A DNA stretch of 64,000 bases from an uncultured Prevotellaceae bacterium. Its GTDB lineage: Bacteria; Bacteroidota; Bacteroidia; Bacteroidales; Bacteroidaceae. The translations under genes were made by a program, and so were the position numbers. The notes beneath the pieces are model-generated. The model made no database searches, was not told the DNA's origin, and saw only the letters and a list, made by a program, of their open reading frames with translations. How positions within the stretch are numbered: position 1 is the stretch's first letter; every line of letters begins with the position of its first letter. Positions 34,564 to 43,165 of this stretch are shown piece after piece. Where the stretch lies: positions 62,001 to 126,000 of the forward strand of contig OMZE01000019.1 of NCBI GenBank assembly GCA_900315455.1, in the 5' to 3' direction.

Positions 34564-34866
34564 ATAAATAACGAAGTTTTTATTTTCTTTTCCGAGCCGC
34601 CGCCTATCTTCGGCGAAGCCAAAGATAGTGCAAGGCGAGCGAAAAACCAAATTTATTTGAGTTTTTCCGAGCCGAAGCCTATCTTCGCCGCATAGCGGCA
34701 AAGTAGTGCAAGGCGAGCGAAAAGCAAAATAAATAACGAAGTTTTTATTTTCTTTTCCGAGCCGCCGCCTATCTTCGGCGAAGCCAAAGTAGTGCAAGGC
34801 GAGCGAAAAGCAAAATAAATAACGAAGTTTTTATTTTCTTTTCCGAGCCGCCGCCTATCTTCGGCG
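34533..34866 (-). repeat. Four tandem promoter-bearing stem-loop units upstream of rnr
   Basis: Four units in rnr orientation, with AGTGCAAGGCGAGCG (plus-strand text) at 34540, 34627, 34705 and 34791 (periods 87, 78 and 86 bp). Units 1, 3 and 4 are almost identical. Unit 2 has a different A/T palindrome and GGCTTCGGCTCGG in place of GGCGGCGGCTCGG. The two gene-proximal units end in TATCTTTG; the two distal ones in TACTTTG, one base short. The gene-free interval is 34515-35032. Confidence 0.9.
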
Positions 34867-34983
34867 AATCGAAAAACAGTAAAAATGCAATTCTACGATA
34901 TAGAAAACTATCAATACTATAGAAAAAAGAAGAAGAATGGCGTAAAAACAAGAAAACCTATAGGAAACATCTATTTTTTTTTA

Positions 34984-34991
34984 TAATTTTG
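34984..34991 (+). promoter_or_regulatory. -7 element upstream of the small barrel protein gene
   Basis: TAATTTTG at 34984-34991 inside a very A/T-rich stretch (34895-34990); no -33 TTTG is evident. The leader would be about 35 nt. Confidence 0.55.
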
Positions 34992-35032
34992 CACCCTGAA
35001 ATATACCAATATAGTATAAAAAATTAGAAAAG

Positions 35033-35725
35033 ATGAAAAAGATGATTATTCTGGCCATGACAATTATGGCCACACTTACTGCAAATGCACAGTTTGAACC
35101 AGGAACTCTCAGTTTGCAACCACGCGTTGGTGGCACTGGTGCTTTCTTGACTAATGCCCCCGACATCGACTTGGGAATCAACGACAAGAAACTCGATTCA
35201 GAACCTACTGGCGGTGTTTTCGTAGGTGCCGATTTGGAATATCAAATCAGCAATATGTTCAGTGTTTCTGCTGGAGCCAACTGGGCACAGGCCGGTAGCG
35301 GTTGGAAAGATTTAAAACTGAGTGGAAATGGCTTGACCACAGAAATCAAAGACTTGAAGATTGAGACCAGTTATGTCAATGTACCCATCACCTTCAATTT
35401 TTACGTAGCGAAAGGTCTTGCACTCCGCACAGGTGTGCAGATGGGATTCCTCACCTCTGCCGACATAAAGGCCACGATAAATGAATCTGGCAGCAGCGAT
35501 GGTATCAAGACGAAAACTGAAATTGACAAGTCTATCAAAGACGATTTCAATAAGTTCGACCTTTCCATTCCTGTAGGTATCAGTTATGAATTCAACAGCC
35601 ATTTCGTCATCGATGCCCGCTACAACATCGGTATTACGAAGGTGAACAAAGAGGCTGGCTTGGATGGAAAAGACAGCCGCAACGGCGTACTTGCCATCAC
35701 CCTCGGCTACAAGTTCCAGATCTAA
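35033..35725 (+). CDS. Outer-membrane beta-barrel protein (porin family/OmpA-type small barrel)
   Basis: A 230-aa protein with signal peptide MKKMIILAMTIMATLTANAQ. The mature part is a small beta barrel: alternating strands such as GVFVGADLEYQISNMFSVSA, SYVNVPITFNFYVAKGLALR and the last strand GVLAITLGYKFQI. It resembles the OMP_b-brl family of Bacteroidetes. The cargo or role is unknown. Base composition is A/T-richer than the flanking metabolic genes. Confidence 0.85.
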   Translation: MKKMIILAMTIMATLTANAQFEPGTLSLQPRVGGTGAFLTNAPDIDLGINDKKLDSEPTGGVFVGADLEYQISNMFSVSAGANWAQAGSGWKDLKLSGNGLTTEIKDLKIETSYVNVPITFNFYVAKGLALRTGVQMGFLTSADIKATINESGSSDGIKTKTEIDKSIKDDFNKFDLSIPVGISYEFNSHFVIDARYNIGITKVNKEAGLDGKDSRNGVLAITLGYKFQI

Positions 35726-35737
35726 TTACAGGCTTCT

Positions 35738-35819
35738 ACATCGCCACATTTAATAGTACACACCCTACGGTCGTCATGCTACCGTGTTGCCTCATGTGCA
35801 CTATTTTGTGTGGCGATGT
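35738..35819 (+). repeat. Long imperfect inverted repeat / terminator-like hairpin
   Basis: Arms of 25 nt (35738-35762 and 35795-35819), both beginning ACATCGCCAC on their own strand, with about five mismatches; a smaller hairpin ACGGT/ACCGT lies in the loop. It follows the barrel gene stop by 12 nt and may end its transcript. No T-tract follows. Confidence 0.6.
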
Positions 35820-35892
35820 TGCTTTCTGAAGCAGGCATTCGCCTGAACTCCCACCTCATGACGAAAGAATGTCGTCACAAAAACCAAACAAC

Positions 35893-37707
35893 ATGAACAG
35901 ACTGTTATTTCTATTGATGCTCACCGTTGTCCCCTGCATCTGTGAAGCGACAACGGAGACTGCCAACGACGACAACATGGAAGCCTCGGAGGCAACGACA
36001 ACTTCCTCTCCACTGACAACGCTCCAATTCGACACATTGGAATTCAACGCCGAGAAGTTGGACTTCCATCTCGGGAAGATGGAATTCGGTGCCGAAAAGC
36101 CCGATTTCAACAACCTCAGTTTCAATGCTGAAAAGTTGGAATTCAAGAACCTCGATTTCAAAACCGACAAATATCAATTGACGTGGATGCGCACCAATGA
36201 CGGTGTGCAACCTTACAAGTTTATGGATGACCTTACCTTTGTCGGTGTACCACTTTTCGTGGCAGGCATCATAGCCAAGAGCGAGAAGAAAGCCTTCCGT
36301 CAGAATACGAAAGACAACAGGCACACGTTGCTGACTGATTTCAAGACACGTATCGATGATTACAGTCAATTCTTCGGACCAGTGATGGCTACCGGTCTGA
36401 AGATTGGCGGCGTGGAAGGACGCAGCGACTGGGGACGCTATCTGGCTTCGGCGGCCATGTCGTATGGCATCATGGCTGCTTTCGTCAACAGCATCAAGTA
36501 CACCGCCAAGGAGATGCGGCCCGATGGGTCGACAGCCAACTCCTGGCCATCGGGACATACTGCCACGGCCTTCGTTGGAGCCACCATCCTGCACAAGGAG
36601 TATGGCCTTACCCGCTCACCATGGTATTCCGTGGCGGGCTATGGTGTGGCCACGGCCACAGGAGTGATGCGCGTGCTCAACAACCGTCACTGGGTTTCCG
36701 ACGTGCTCAGCGGTGCCGGCATCGGCATCATGTCGGGTGAACTGGCCTATGCCCTGAGCGACCTGATTTTCAAAGAGCGTGGCTTGTTGCGCGGCGACAT
36801 CAGCGGTGAGCGCAGCATCATCGATGACCCTTCGTTCTTCTCCATATCGATGGGTATAGGTTTCGGTTCAAAAAACATCGACTTCGACCTTACCAATTTC
36901 AATTTCGACGGGTATACCGACGGTGACGAAGACCTCAATTTGAAATTCGGTGCCTCCACCGCCGTGGCTGCTGAAGGAGCCTATTTCTTCAACAAGTATA
37001 TCGGTGTCGGCGGTCGTCTGCGTGTAAACAGTTCGCCTATCAAGGGATGGGACAACATTGAGTATCTGGCATACAATGACATCATCAGTCTTATCGGCAA
37101 CGGATACGATGATGAAGATATGGCTCAGTTCATGGAAGGTGTGGGCGTAGAGGGGCAGCCTGGCTATAGCCCCCCATTAGTGCAAGAAGGCAATTTCACT
37201 ATCAAGAGCGACCACCTGACAGAGTTTTCCGCCGACCTTGGTGTCTATTTCAACTTGCCGCTGTCTACACGCTTTGCATTAGGGTCGAAATTGCTTGTGG
37301 GACGAAGCATCATGCAGGAGGTCGACCTGAATGCCACAATTACCGGTGGCAAGAGACAAATCGATATCTATGCAGATAATCCATATGATGATGTGGTATA
37401 TCTCAGCGACACTTACACCTCTGACTGGGATTATTTCACTGTAGGTGGCAACAACACCACAAAGGTGGGTACAGGCCTTTCGCTGACCTATGCCTATAAG
37501 AACAATTTCGCATGGAAAGTGTTCTTCGACTATGACTATACCCGTAAGACCTATACCATGACCTACAACCCCATGCAGTTCTTCTTCGATGCCATCGGCA
37601 TGACACCCGAAGAGGTATTTTCTGATAATATTTTTGTCGAAAAACAAAGCATCAAGAAAGACCGCCACACATTTATCCTCGGCGGCTCATTCACGATTTC
37701 GTTCTGA
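35893..37707 (+). CDS. PAP2 phosphatase with outer-membrane barrel-like C-terminal half
   Basis: A 604-aa protein. The ATG at 35893 gives signal sequence MNRLLFLLMLTVVPCICEA; an in-frame ATG 24 nt upstream is less suitable. Residues about 40-90 form a repeat of LEFNAEK/LDFHLGK-like units. The PAP2 domain follows: KYTAKEMRP, His222 in WPSGHTA, and His266/Asp270 in RHWVSD. From about residue 310 to the end the sequence is beta-rich and finishes FILGGSFTISF, as barrel proteins do. Lipid A or lipid-phosphate dephosphorylation is plausible by comparison with Bacteroidetes LpxE/LpxF, but unproven. Confidence 0.85.
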   Translation: MNRLLFLLMLTVVPCICEATTETANDDNMEASEATTTSSPLTTLQFDTLEFNAEKLDFHLGKMEFGAEKPDFNNLSFNAEKLEFKNLDFKTDKYQLTWMRTNDGVQPYKFMDDLTFVGVPLFVAGIIAKSEKKAFRQNTKDNRHTLLTDFKTRIDDYSQFFGPVMATGLKIGGVEGRSDWGRYLASAAMSYGIMAAFVNSIKYTAKEMRPDGSTANSWPSGHTATAFVGATILHKEYGLTRSPWYSVAGYGVATATGVMRVLNNRHWVSDVLSGAGIGIMSGELAYALSDLIFKERGLLRGDISGERSIIDDPSFFSISMGIGFGSKNIDFDLTNFNFDGYTDGDEDLNLKFGASTAVAAEGAYFFNKYIGVGGRLRVNSSPIKGWDNIEYLAYNDIISLIGNGYDDEDMAQFMEGVGVEGQPGYSPPLVQEGNFTIKSDHLTEFSADLGVYFNLPLSTRFALGSKLLVGRSIMQEVDLNATITGGKRQIDIYADNPYDDVVYLSDTYTSDWDYFTVGGNNTTKVGTGLSLTYAYKNNFAWKVFFDYDYTRKTYTMTYNPMQFFFDAIGMTPEEVFSDNIFVEKQSIKKDRHTFILGGSFTISF

Positions 37708-37733
37708 ACTAAGCAAGAACAACCATATCAATA

Positions 37734-37783
37734 CAGGGTGGCAGAGCAAAAAGGGGTTTCTTCTCCGTGGCTCTGCCACCCTG
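37734..37783 (+). terminator. Terminator of the PAP2-barrel gene
   Basis: Perfect 14-bp arms CAGGGTGGCAGAGC (37734-37747) and GCTCTGCCACCCTG (37770-37783), with the loop rich in A and T, 26 nt after the stop. Confidence 0.75.
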
Positions 37784-37822
37784 CGTTGGAATAGGAAAGG
37801 GCACACGAATTGAGCCCGCAAT

Positions 37823-37854
37823 TTTGGTCAGTTCGCTTTTTTACTGTAACTTTG
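37823..37854 (+). promoter_or_regulatory. Promoter of the epimerase-like gene
   Basis: TTTGG at 37823-37827 and TAACTTTG at 37847-37854, with 20 bp between TTTG and TA. The ATG follows 47 nt after the -7. Confidence 0.8.
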
Positions 37855-37901
37855 CATTTTCAAAGCCGAAGTATTTGTCGGCACGACAGAAAGAGATATA
37901 C

Positions 37902-38909
37902 ATGGACCGAATACTCATCACAGGAGCCAGTGGCTTCATTGGTAGTTTCATCGTGGAGGAGGCACTCGCCAAGGGCATGGAAGTATGGGCCGCCGTGAGG
38001 AAGAGCAGTTCGCGCGCATTCCTCACCGACAACCGTATCCATTTCATCCAACTCACCCTCTCCGATGCCTCACGCCTGTGCGAAGAGTTGCAAGACCATG
38101 CCTTCGACTACGTCGTCCATGCTGCCGGTGTCACGAAATGCCTCCATGCCGAAGATTTCCACAAGGTGAACACCCTCGGCACGGAAAACCTGGTAAAGGC
38201 GCTCATCGCCACCCACCAGCCCCTGCGCCGTTTCGTCTATCTCAGTTCGCTCAGCATCTTCGGGCCGATACGCGAGCAACAGCCCTACGGTGAAATCCTC
38301 GACACCGATACGCCACAACCCAATACCGCCTACGGACGGAGCAAACTCGCCGCCGAACAATTCCTCGACAGCCTGAAAGCCGCCGGCACCGATTTCCCGT
38401 TTGTCGTGCTGCGCCCCACAGGGGTGTATGGTCCACGCGAACGCGACTATTTCATGATGGCGAAGAGCATCAAGCAACATGTCGACTTTGCTGTGGGCTA
38501 CAAGCAGCAAGACATCACCTTCGTCTATGTCACCGACGTGGTGCAGGCCGTCTTCCTCGCCCTCGACCACGGTCCCGTAGGTGCGAAATACTTCCTCAGC
38601 GACGGTGAGGTATACATCTCGCGCGCCTTCAGCGACTGCCTGCGCCACGAACTGGGCGACCCCTGGTGGATACGCTTCAAGGCTCCCCTTTGGGTGCTCC
38701 GTGCCGTCACCTTCTTCGGAGAGTACTGGGGCAGGCTCACAGGTAAGATAACCGCACTCAATACCGATAAGTACCACATCTTGTGTCAGCGCAACTGGCG
38801 CTGCGACATCCAACCCGCTATCACCCAACTCGGTTATCATCCCCAGGTGCTCCTGAAGGAAGGTGTGCGACGCACGGTGCAGTGGTATAAAGAGAACAAA
38901 TGGCTATGA
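37902..38909 (+). CDS. NAD-dependent epimerase/dehydratase (extended SDR)
   Basis: A 335-aa protein. ILITGASGFIGSFIVEEAL is the NAD-binding glycine motif. VVHAAGVTKC, a Ser in VYLSSLSIFGP, and NTAYGRSKLAAEQFL with the catalytic YxxxK follow; VLRPTGVYGPRERDYF lines the substrate site. It fits extended SDRs acting on nucleotide sugars or sterol-like/lipid substrates; the substrate is unknown. The start at 37902 is supported by the promoter at 37823-37854. It overlaps the next gene, which is also membrane-lipid related. Confidence 0.9.
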   Translation: MDRILITGASGFIGSFIVEEALAKGMEVWAAVRKSSSRAFLTDNRIHFIQLTLSDASRLCEELQDHAFDYVVHAAGVTKCLHAEDFHKVNTLGTENLVKALIATHQPLRRFVYLSSLSIFGPIREQQPYGEILDTDTPQPNTAYGRSKLAAEQFLDSLKAAGTDFPFVVLRPTGVYGPRERDYFMMAKSIKQHVDFAVGYKQQDITFVYVTDVVQAVFLALDHGPVGAKYFLSDGEVYISRAFSDCLRHELGDPWWIRFKAPLWVLRAVTFFGEYWGRLTGKITALNTDKYHILCQRNWRCDIQPAITQLGYHPQVLLKEGVRRTVQWYKENKWL

Positions 38910-39874
38910 TGAAATGGTTGCGCGAGTTGTTCCGGCTCGAGAAGAAACCCATTAAGGGACTGATGACATTCGAATGGGTAGTGCTCATCTACCTCTTCGC
39001 CACCCTCGTCTTCGTGCTCCTCATGCACGACAGGCTCCCCCATGCCGACAGTATGATGTGGGGCAGGGTGAAGGTGCTCGCCATCACCATTGCCATGTGG
39101 GGTGTCTACCGCATGACACCATGCCGGTTCACCCGCCTCACGAGGGCTGTCGTGCAGATGGCACTGCTCAGTTGGTGGTATCCCGACCTCTTCGAACTCA
39201 ACCGTATCTTCCCCAACCTCGACCATGTCTTCGCCTCGTGGGAACAGGCTGTCTTCGGCTGTCAACCGGCACTGCTCTTCTCCAAGACGTTCAGCCATGC
39301 GGTGTTCAGCGAACTGATGTGCCTGGGCTACTGGAGTTACTATCCGCTGATGACCATCGTCTTGGTGGGCGTCTTCTTCACCCAGCCCAAGCAATTCGAG
39401 CGGGCGGTCTTCATCGTCATCGGCTCCTTCTTCATCCATTATGTCATCTTCATCCTCCTGCCCGTGGCCGGCCCCCAGTTCTACTACGAGGCAGTAGGCA
39501 CCGACAAGATAGCACAGGGCATATTCCCCAACCTCCACGACTATTTCAACCAGCATCAGGTGCGCATGATATGTCCAGGCTATAAAGACGGCATCTTCTA
39601 CGCCCTGGTGGAGTCGGCACACCAAGCCGGAGAACGCCCTGTGGCAGCCTTCCCCAGCAGTCATGTCGGTGTCACCTTCGTCGTGATGCTCCTTGCCTGG
39701 CATTTCAAGTTGAGGAAACTCTTCTGGGCACTGCTGCCCTTCGCCGTGCTGATGTTCTTCTCCACGGTCTATATCTTCGCCCACTATGCCATCGACGCCC
39801 TTGCCGGACTTCTCAGCGGCTTGCTCTGCTGGATACTCCTGCTCACCGTGTCGAGGGGCATGAAAAATCGATAA
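38900..39874 (+). CDS. PAP2 superfamily membrane enzyme of the Aur1/inositolphosphotransferase type
   Basis: A 324-aa protein with about eight membrane helices. The C-terminal catalytic motifs are GERPVAAFPSSHVGVTFVV and FAHYAIDALAGLLSG, which correspond to PAP2 motifs 2 and 3 in the form found in Aur1-like head-group transferases. The head group and lipid are unknown; a sphingolipid or phosphatidyl substrate is possible since Prevotellaceae make sphingolipids. It starts inside the epimerase gene (ATG at 38900 or 38906), so the two are coupled. Confidence 0.85.
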   Translation: MAMMKWLRELFRLEKKPIKGLMTFEWVVLIYLFATLVFVLLMHDRLPHADSMMWGRVKVLAITIAMWGVYRMTPCRFTRLTRAVVQMALLSWWYPDLFELNRIFPNLDHVFASWEQAVFGCQPALLFSKTFSHAVFSELMCLGYWSYYPLMTIVLVGVFFTQPKQFERAVFIVIGSFFIHYVIFILLPVAGPQFYYEAVGTDKIAQGIFPNLHDYFNQHQVRMICPGYKDGIFYALVESAHQAGERPVAAFPSSHVGVTFVVMLLAWHFKLRKLFWALLPFAVLMFFSTVYIFAHYAIDALAGLLSGLLCWILLLTVSRGMKNR

Positions 39875-39899
39875 CCCCTACCCCATCATAAAGAAACAG

Positions 39900-41225
39900 A
39901 TGAAAAAACTATATATCGAAACCTACGGATGCCAGATGAACGTCGCCGACAGCGAGGTGGTGGCCTCTGTGATGCAGATGGCAGGCTATGAGGTCACCGA
40001 CAACGCCGCAGAGGCGGATGCCGTGTTTCTCAACACCTGTTCGGTACGCGAGAATGCCGAGAACAAAATCTACCACCGTCTAGATGCCCTCCATGCCGAG
40101 AACCTGCGCACCCATCACCGCATCCTCGGCGTACTCGGCTGCATGGCAGAACGTGTGCGCAACGACCTCATCGAAAACCATCACGCCGACATCGTGGCGG
40201 GCCCCGATGCCTATCTCCATCTGCCCGATCTCACGGCACAGGCAGAACTCGGCCACAAGGCCATCAACATCGAACTCTCTACCTCAGAGACCTACCGCGA
40301 CATCGTGCCCCGACGTATTGGCGGCAACCGCATCAGCGGGTTTGTGAGCATTATGCGCGGCTGCAACAACTTCTGCCACTATTGCATCGTGCCCTATACC
40401 CGTGGGCGCGAGCGCTCCCGCGACGTGGAGAGCATCCTCCGCGAGGTCGCCGACCTGCAGTCACGCGGCTACAAAGAGGTGACACTCCTCGGACAGAACG
40501 TCAACTCCTATCACTCCACCGAGGGCGGGCGCGATATCTCCTTCCCCCTGCTCCTCCGTATGGTGGCAGAGAAAGTGCCCTCCATGCGTGTGCGCTTCAC
40601 CACCTCACATCCCAAGGACATGAGCGACGAGACCCTCCACGTCATCGCCGACACGCCCAATGTCTGCCGCCACATCCACCTGCCCGTGCAGAGTGGCAGC
40701 GACCGCATCCTGCGACTGATGAACCGCAAATACACCCGTGAGTGGTATCTCTCGCGCGTCGACGCCATCCGCCGCATCATCCCCGACTGCGGCCTCTCCA
40801 CCGACATCTTCGTGGGCTACCACAGCGAGACCGAGGAAGACCATGAACTTTCGCTATCGCTCATGCGCGAGGTGGGCTACGACTCCGCCTTCATGTTCAA
40901 GTACAGCGAGCGTCCCGGCACCTACGCCTCGAAGCACCTGCCCGACGATGTGCCCGAGGAAGAGAAGATACGGCGCCTCAACCAACTCATTGCCCTGCAG
41001 ACAGAACTGTCGGCAGAAGCCAACCGCCGCGACGTGGGAAAGACCTTCCCCGTACTCGTCGAGGGCTTCAGCAAGCGCTCACGTGAACAACTCATGGGAC
41101 GCAATGAGCAAAACAAGGCCGTTGTCTTCGACCGTGGCACCCATCATATCGGCGACACCGTCGACGTGACCATCACCAGTGCCACCAGCGCCACCCTGCT
41201 GGGGAAGTGCGAGTCATCCATCTAA
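39900..41225 (+). CDS. miaB: tRNA-2-methylthio-N6-dimethylallyladenosine synthase
   Basis: A 441-aa radical-SAM methylthiotransferase modifying A37 of tRNAs that read UNN codons. The N-terminal UPF0004 domain holds three Fe-S cysteines (ETYGCQMNVADSE, NTCSVRENAE, GCMAERV). The radical SAM motif CNNFCHYCIVPYTRGRERS follows. LPVQSGSDRILRLMNRKYTR and a C-terminal TRAM domain complete it. It has a normal length and lies 25 bp after the PAP2-type gene. Confidence 0.97.
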   Translation: MKKLYIETYGCQMNVADSEVVASVMQMAGYEVTDNAAEADAVFLNTCSVRENAENKIYHRLDALHAENLRTHHRILGVLGCMAERVRNDLIENHHADIVAGPDAYLHLPDLTAQAELGHKAINIELSTSETYRDIVPRRIGGNRISGFVSIMRGCNNFCHYCIVPYTRGRERSRDVESILREVADLQSRGYKEVTLLGQNVNSYHSTEGGRDISFPLLLRMVAEKVPSMRVRFTTSHPKDMSDETLHVIADTPNVCRHIHLPVQSGSDRILRLMNRKYTREWYLSRVDAIRRIIPDCGLSTDIFVGYHSETEEDHELSLSLMREVGYDSAFMFKYSERPGTYASKHLPDDVPEEEKIRRLNQLIALQTELSAEANRRDVGKTFPVLVEGFSKRSREQLMGRNEQNKAVVFDRGTHHIGDTVDVTITSATSATLLGKCESSI

Positions 41226-41238
41226 AACCCATCACACC

Positions 41239-43065
41239 ATGCGCGAATTCCTACAAGTGCTGAGGCGGTTTATCCCTCCCTATAAGAAATACCTCATGTT
41301 GTCGATACTGTTCAATGTCCTCTCCGTGATATTGAACGTCTTCTCCTTCGCTGCCCTCATCCCCATCCTGCAGATTCTTTTCAAGACGGGCGACTCCGAG
41401 ACAGTCACCTCGCTGATGGCATGGGACTGGCATAACGTGAAAGAGGTGCTGATGAACAACATGAATTACTACGTCAACCAACTTATCGCCGACCTCGGAC
41501 CCACCACCACCCTGCTTGTCATCGGCCTGTTCCTCGCCGTGATGACCTTCCTCAAGACCGGGGCCTACTTCCTCTCCTCAGCCACCATCATCCCTATCCG
41601 TACCGGTGTGGTGCGCGACATCCGCAACCAACTCTACCACAAAATCACGTCGCAGTCGCTGGGCTTCTTCTCCGAGGAGCGCAAGGGCGACATCATCGCG
41701 CGCATGAGCGGCGACGTGCAGGAGATAGAAAACTCCATCATGTCGAGTTTGGAGATGCTCTTCAAGAACCCCATCCTCATCATCGGCTATTTCGCCATCC
41801 TCCTCTTCATCTCCTGGCAACTCACCCTCTTCACCCTCATCATCGTGCCCGTCATGGGGTGGTTCATGGGTCTTGTGGGCCGCAAACTGAAGAAGAAGTC
41901 CATCAAGGCACAGGCGCTGTGGAGCGACACGATGAGTCAGGTGGAAGAGACTCTCGGCGGTCTGCGCATCATCAAGGCCTTCTGTGCCGAAGAGAAGATG
42001 AACTCCCGTTTCGACAGGGTGAACACGGCCTACCGCAACGACATCATGCGTGTGAACATCCGCCAGTCGATGGCCCACCCCATGAGCGAGTTTCTCGGCA
42101 CAGTGATGATTGTCATCGTGCTGTGGTTTGGCGGTGTGCTCGTGCTCAACAACCACGCCCTCTCCGGACCCATTTTCATCTACTACCTCGTGATGCTCTA
42201 CAGCATCATCAACCCGCTGAAGGATTTCTCCAAGGCCGGTTACAACATCCCCAAGGGACTCGCCTCCATGGAGCGCGTAGACAAAATACTGCTGGCAGAG
42301 GTGAGCATCAAGGAACCAGAAAACCCCAAACATATTGATGGGTTCAATCATGAGATAGAGTTCCGGCATGTGTCATTCAAATATGGCGAGCAATGGGTGC
42401 TCCGCGACATCTGCCTCACCATACCCAAGGGAAAGACCGTGGCCCTCGTAGGACAGAGCGGCAGCGGGAAGTCGACACTCGTCGACCTCATCCCACGCTA
42501 CTACGACGTGCAGGAAGGCGAGGTGCTCATCGACGGCATCAACGTACGCGACCTCGGCTTGCACGACCTGCGGTCGCTCATCGGCAACGTCAACCAAGAG
42601 TCAATACTCTTCAACGACAGTTTCTACAACAACATCGCCTTCGGTGTGCCCAATGCCACCCGTGAGCAGGTGGAGGAAGCCGCGAAGATTGCCAACGCCC
42701 ATGAGTTCATCATAGCCTCCGAGAAGGGCTACGACACCTTTGTGGGCGACCGTGGCGGACGGCTCTCCGGCGGTCAGCGGCAGCGTGTGAGCATCGCCCG
42801 TGCCATCCTGAAGAACCCACCCATCCTCATCCTCGACGAGGCCACCTCGGCGCTCGACACCGAGAGCGAGCGTCTGGTGCAGGATGCTCTTGAAAGGCTG
42901 ATGAAGACCCGCACCACTGTGGCCATCGCCCACCGTCTCTCCACCATCCGCAATGCCGACGAAATCTGTGTCATCCATGATGGCCGCATCGTAGAACGCG
43001 GCACCCACGAAAGCCTCATCGCCGACGACGGCTACTACAAGAAACTCCACGACATGCAGGCGTAA
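41239..43065 (+). CDS. ABC exporter, MsbA-like half-transporter (permease-ATPase fusion)
   Basis: A 608-aa protein. Residues 1-330 are a six-helix type I exporter domain with MREFLQVLRRFIPPYKKYL at the start. The ATPase domain (about 375-605) has Walker A GQSGSGKST, signature LSGGQRQRVSIARA, Walker B ILILDEATSALD and an H-loop in AIAHRLSTI. The start at 41239 follows the miaB stop by 13 nt. It is probably a lipid or lipid-linked oligosaccharide flippase, given that the neighbours are envelope genes; MsbA itself is possible but not certain. Confidence 0.9.
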   Translation: MREFLQVLRRFIPPYKKYLMLSILFNVLSVILNVFSFAALIPILQILFKTGDSETVTSLMAWDWHNVKEVLMNNMNYYVNQLIADLGPTTTLLVIGLFLAVMTFLKTGAYFLSSATIIPIRTGVVRDIRNQLYHKITSQSLGFFSEERKGDIIARMSGDVQEIENSIMSSLEMLFKNPILIIGYFAILLFISWQLTLFTLIIVPVMGWFMGLVGRKLKKKSIKAQALWSDTMSQVEETLGGLRIIKAFCAEEKMNSRFDRVNTAYRNDIMRVNIRQSMAHPMSEFLGTVMIVIVLWFGGVLVLNNHALSGPIFIYYLVMLYSIINPLKDFSKAGYNIPKGLASMERVDKILLAEVSIKEPENPKHIDGFNHEIEFRHVSFKYGEQWVLRDICLTIPKGKTVALVGQSGSGKSTLVDLIPRYYDVQEGEVLIDGINVRDLGLHDLRSLIGNVNQESILFNDSFYNNIAFGVPNATREQVEEAAKIANAHEFIIASEKGYDTFVGDRGGRLSGGQRQRVSIARAILKNPPILILDEATSALDTESERLVQDALERLMKTRTTVAIAHRLSTIRNADEICVIHDGRIVERGTHESLIADDGYYKKLHDMQA

Positions 43066-43066
43066 G

Positions 43067-43129
43067 GTTTGAGGTTGGAGATTGAAGATTTGAGGTTGGA
43101 GATTGAAGATTTAAGATTTGAGGTTTGAA
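43067..43129 (+). repeat. C-free GATTGAAG/GTTTGAGG repeat after the ABC exporter gene
   Basis: Starting one base after the TAA stop, about eight words such as GGTTTGAG, GTTGGAGATTGAAGATTT and GATTTGAGGTTTGAATGG follow head to tail. The gene-sense strand contains no cytosine until 43133. Confidence 0.8.
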
Positions 43130-43165
43130 TGGCCTCCCTTGACCCCTCCTAAGACCCTTAAAAAA

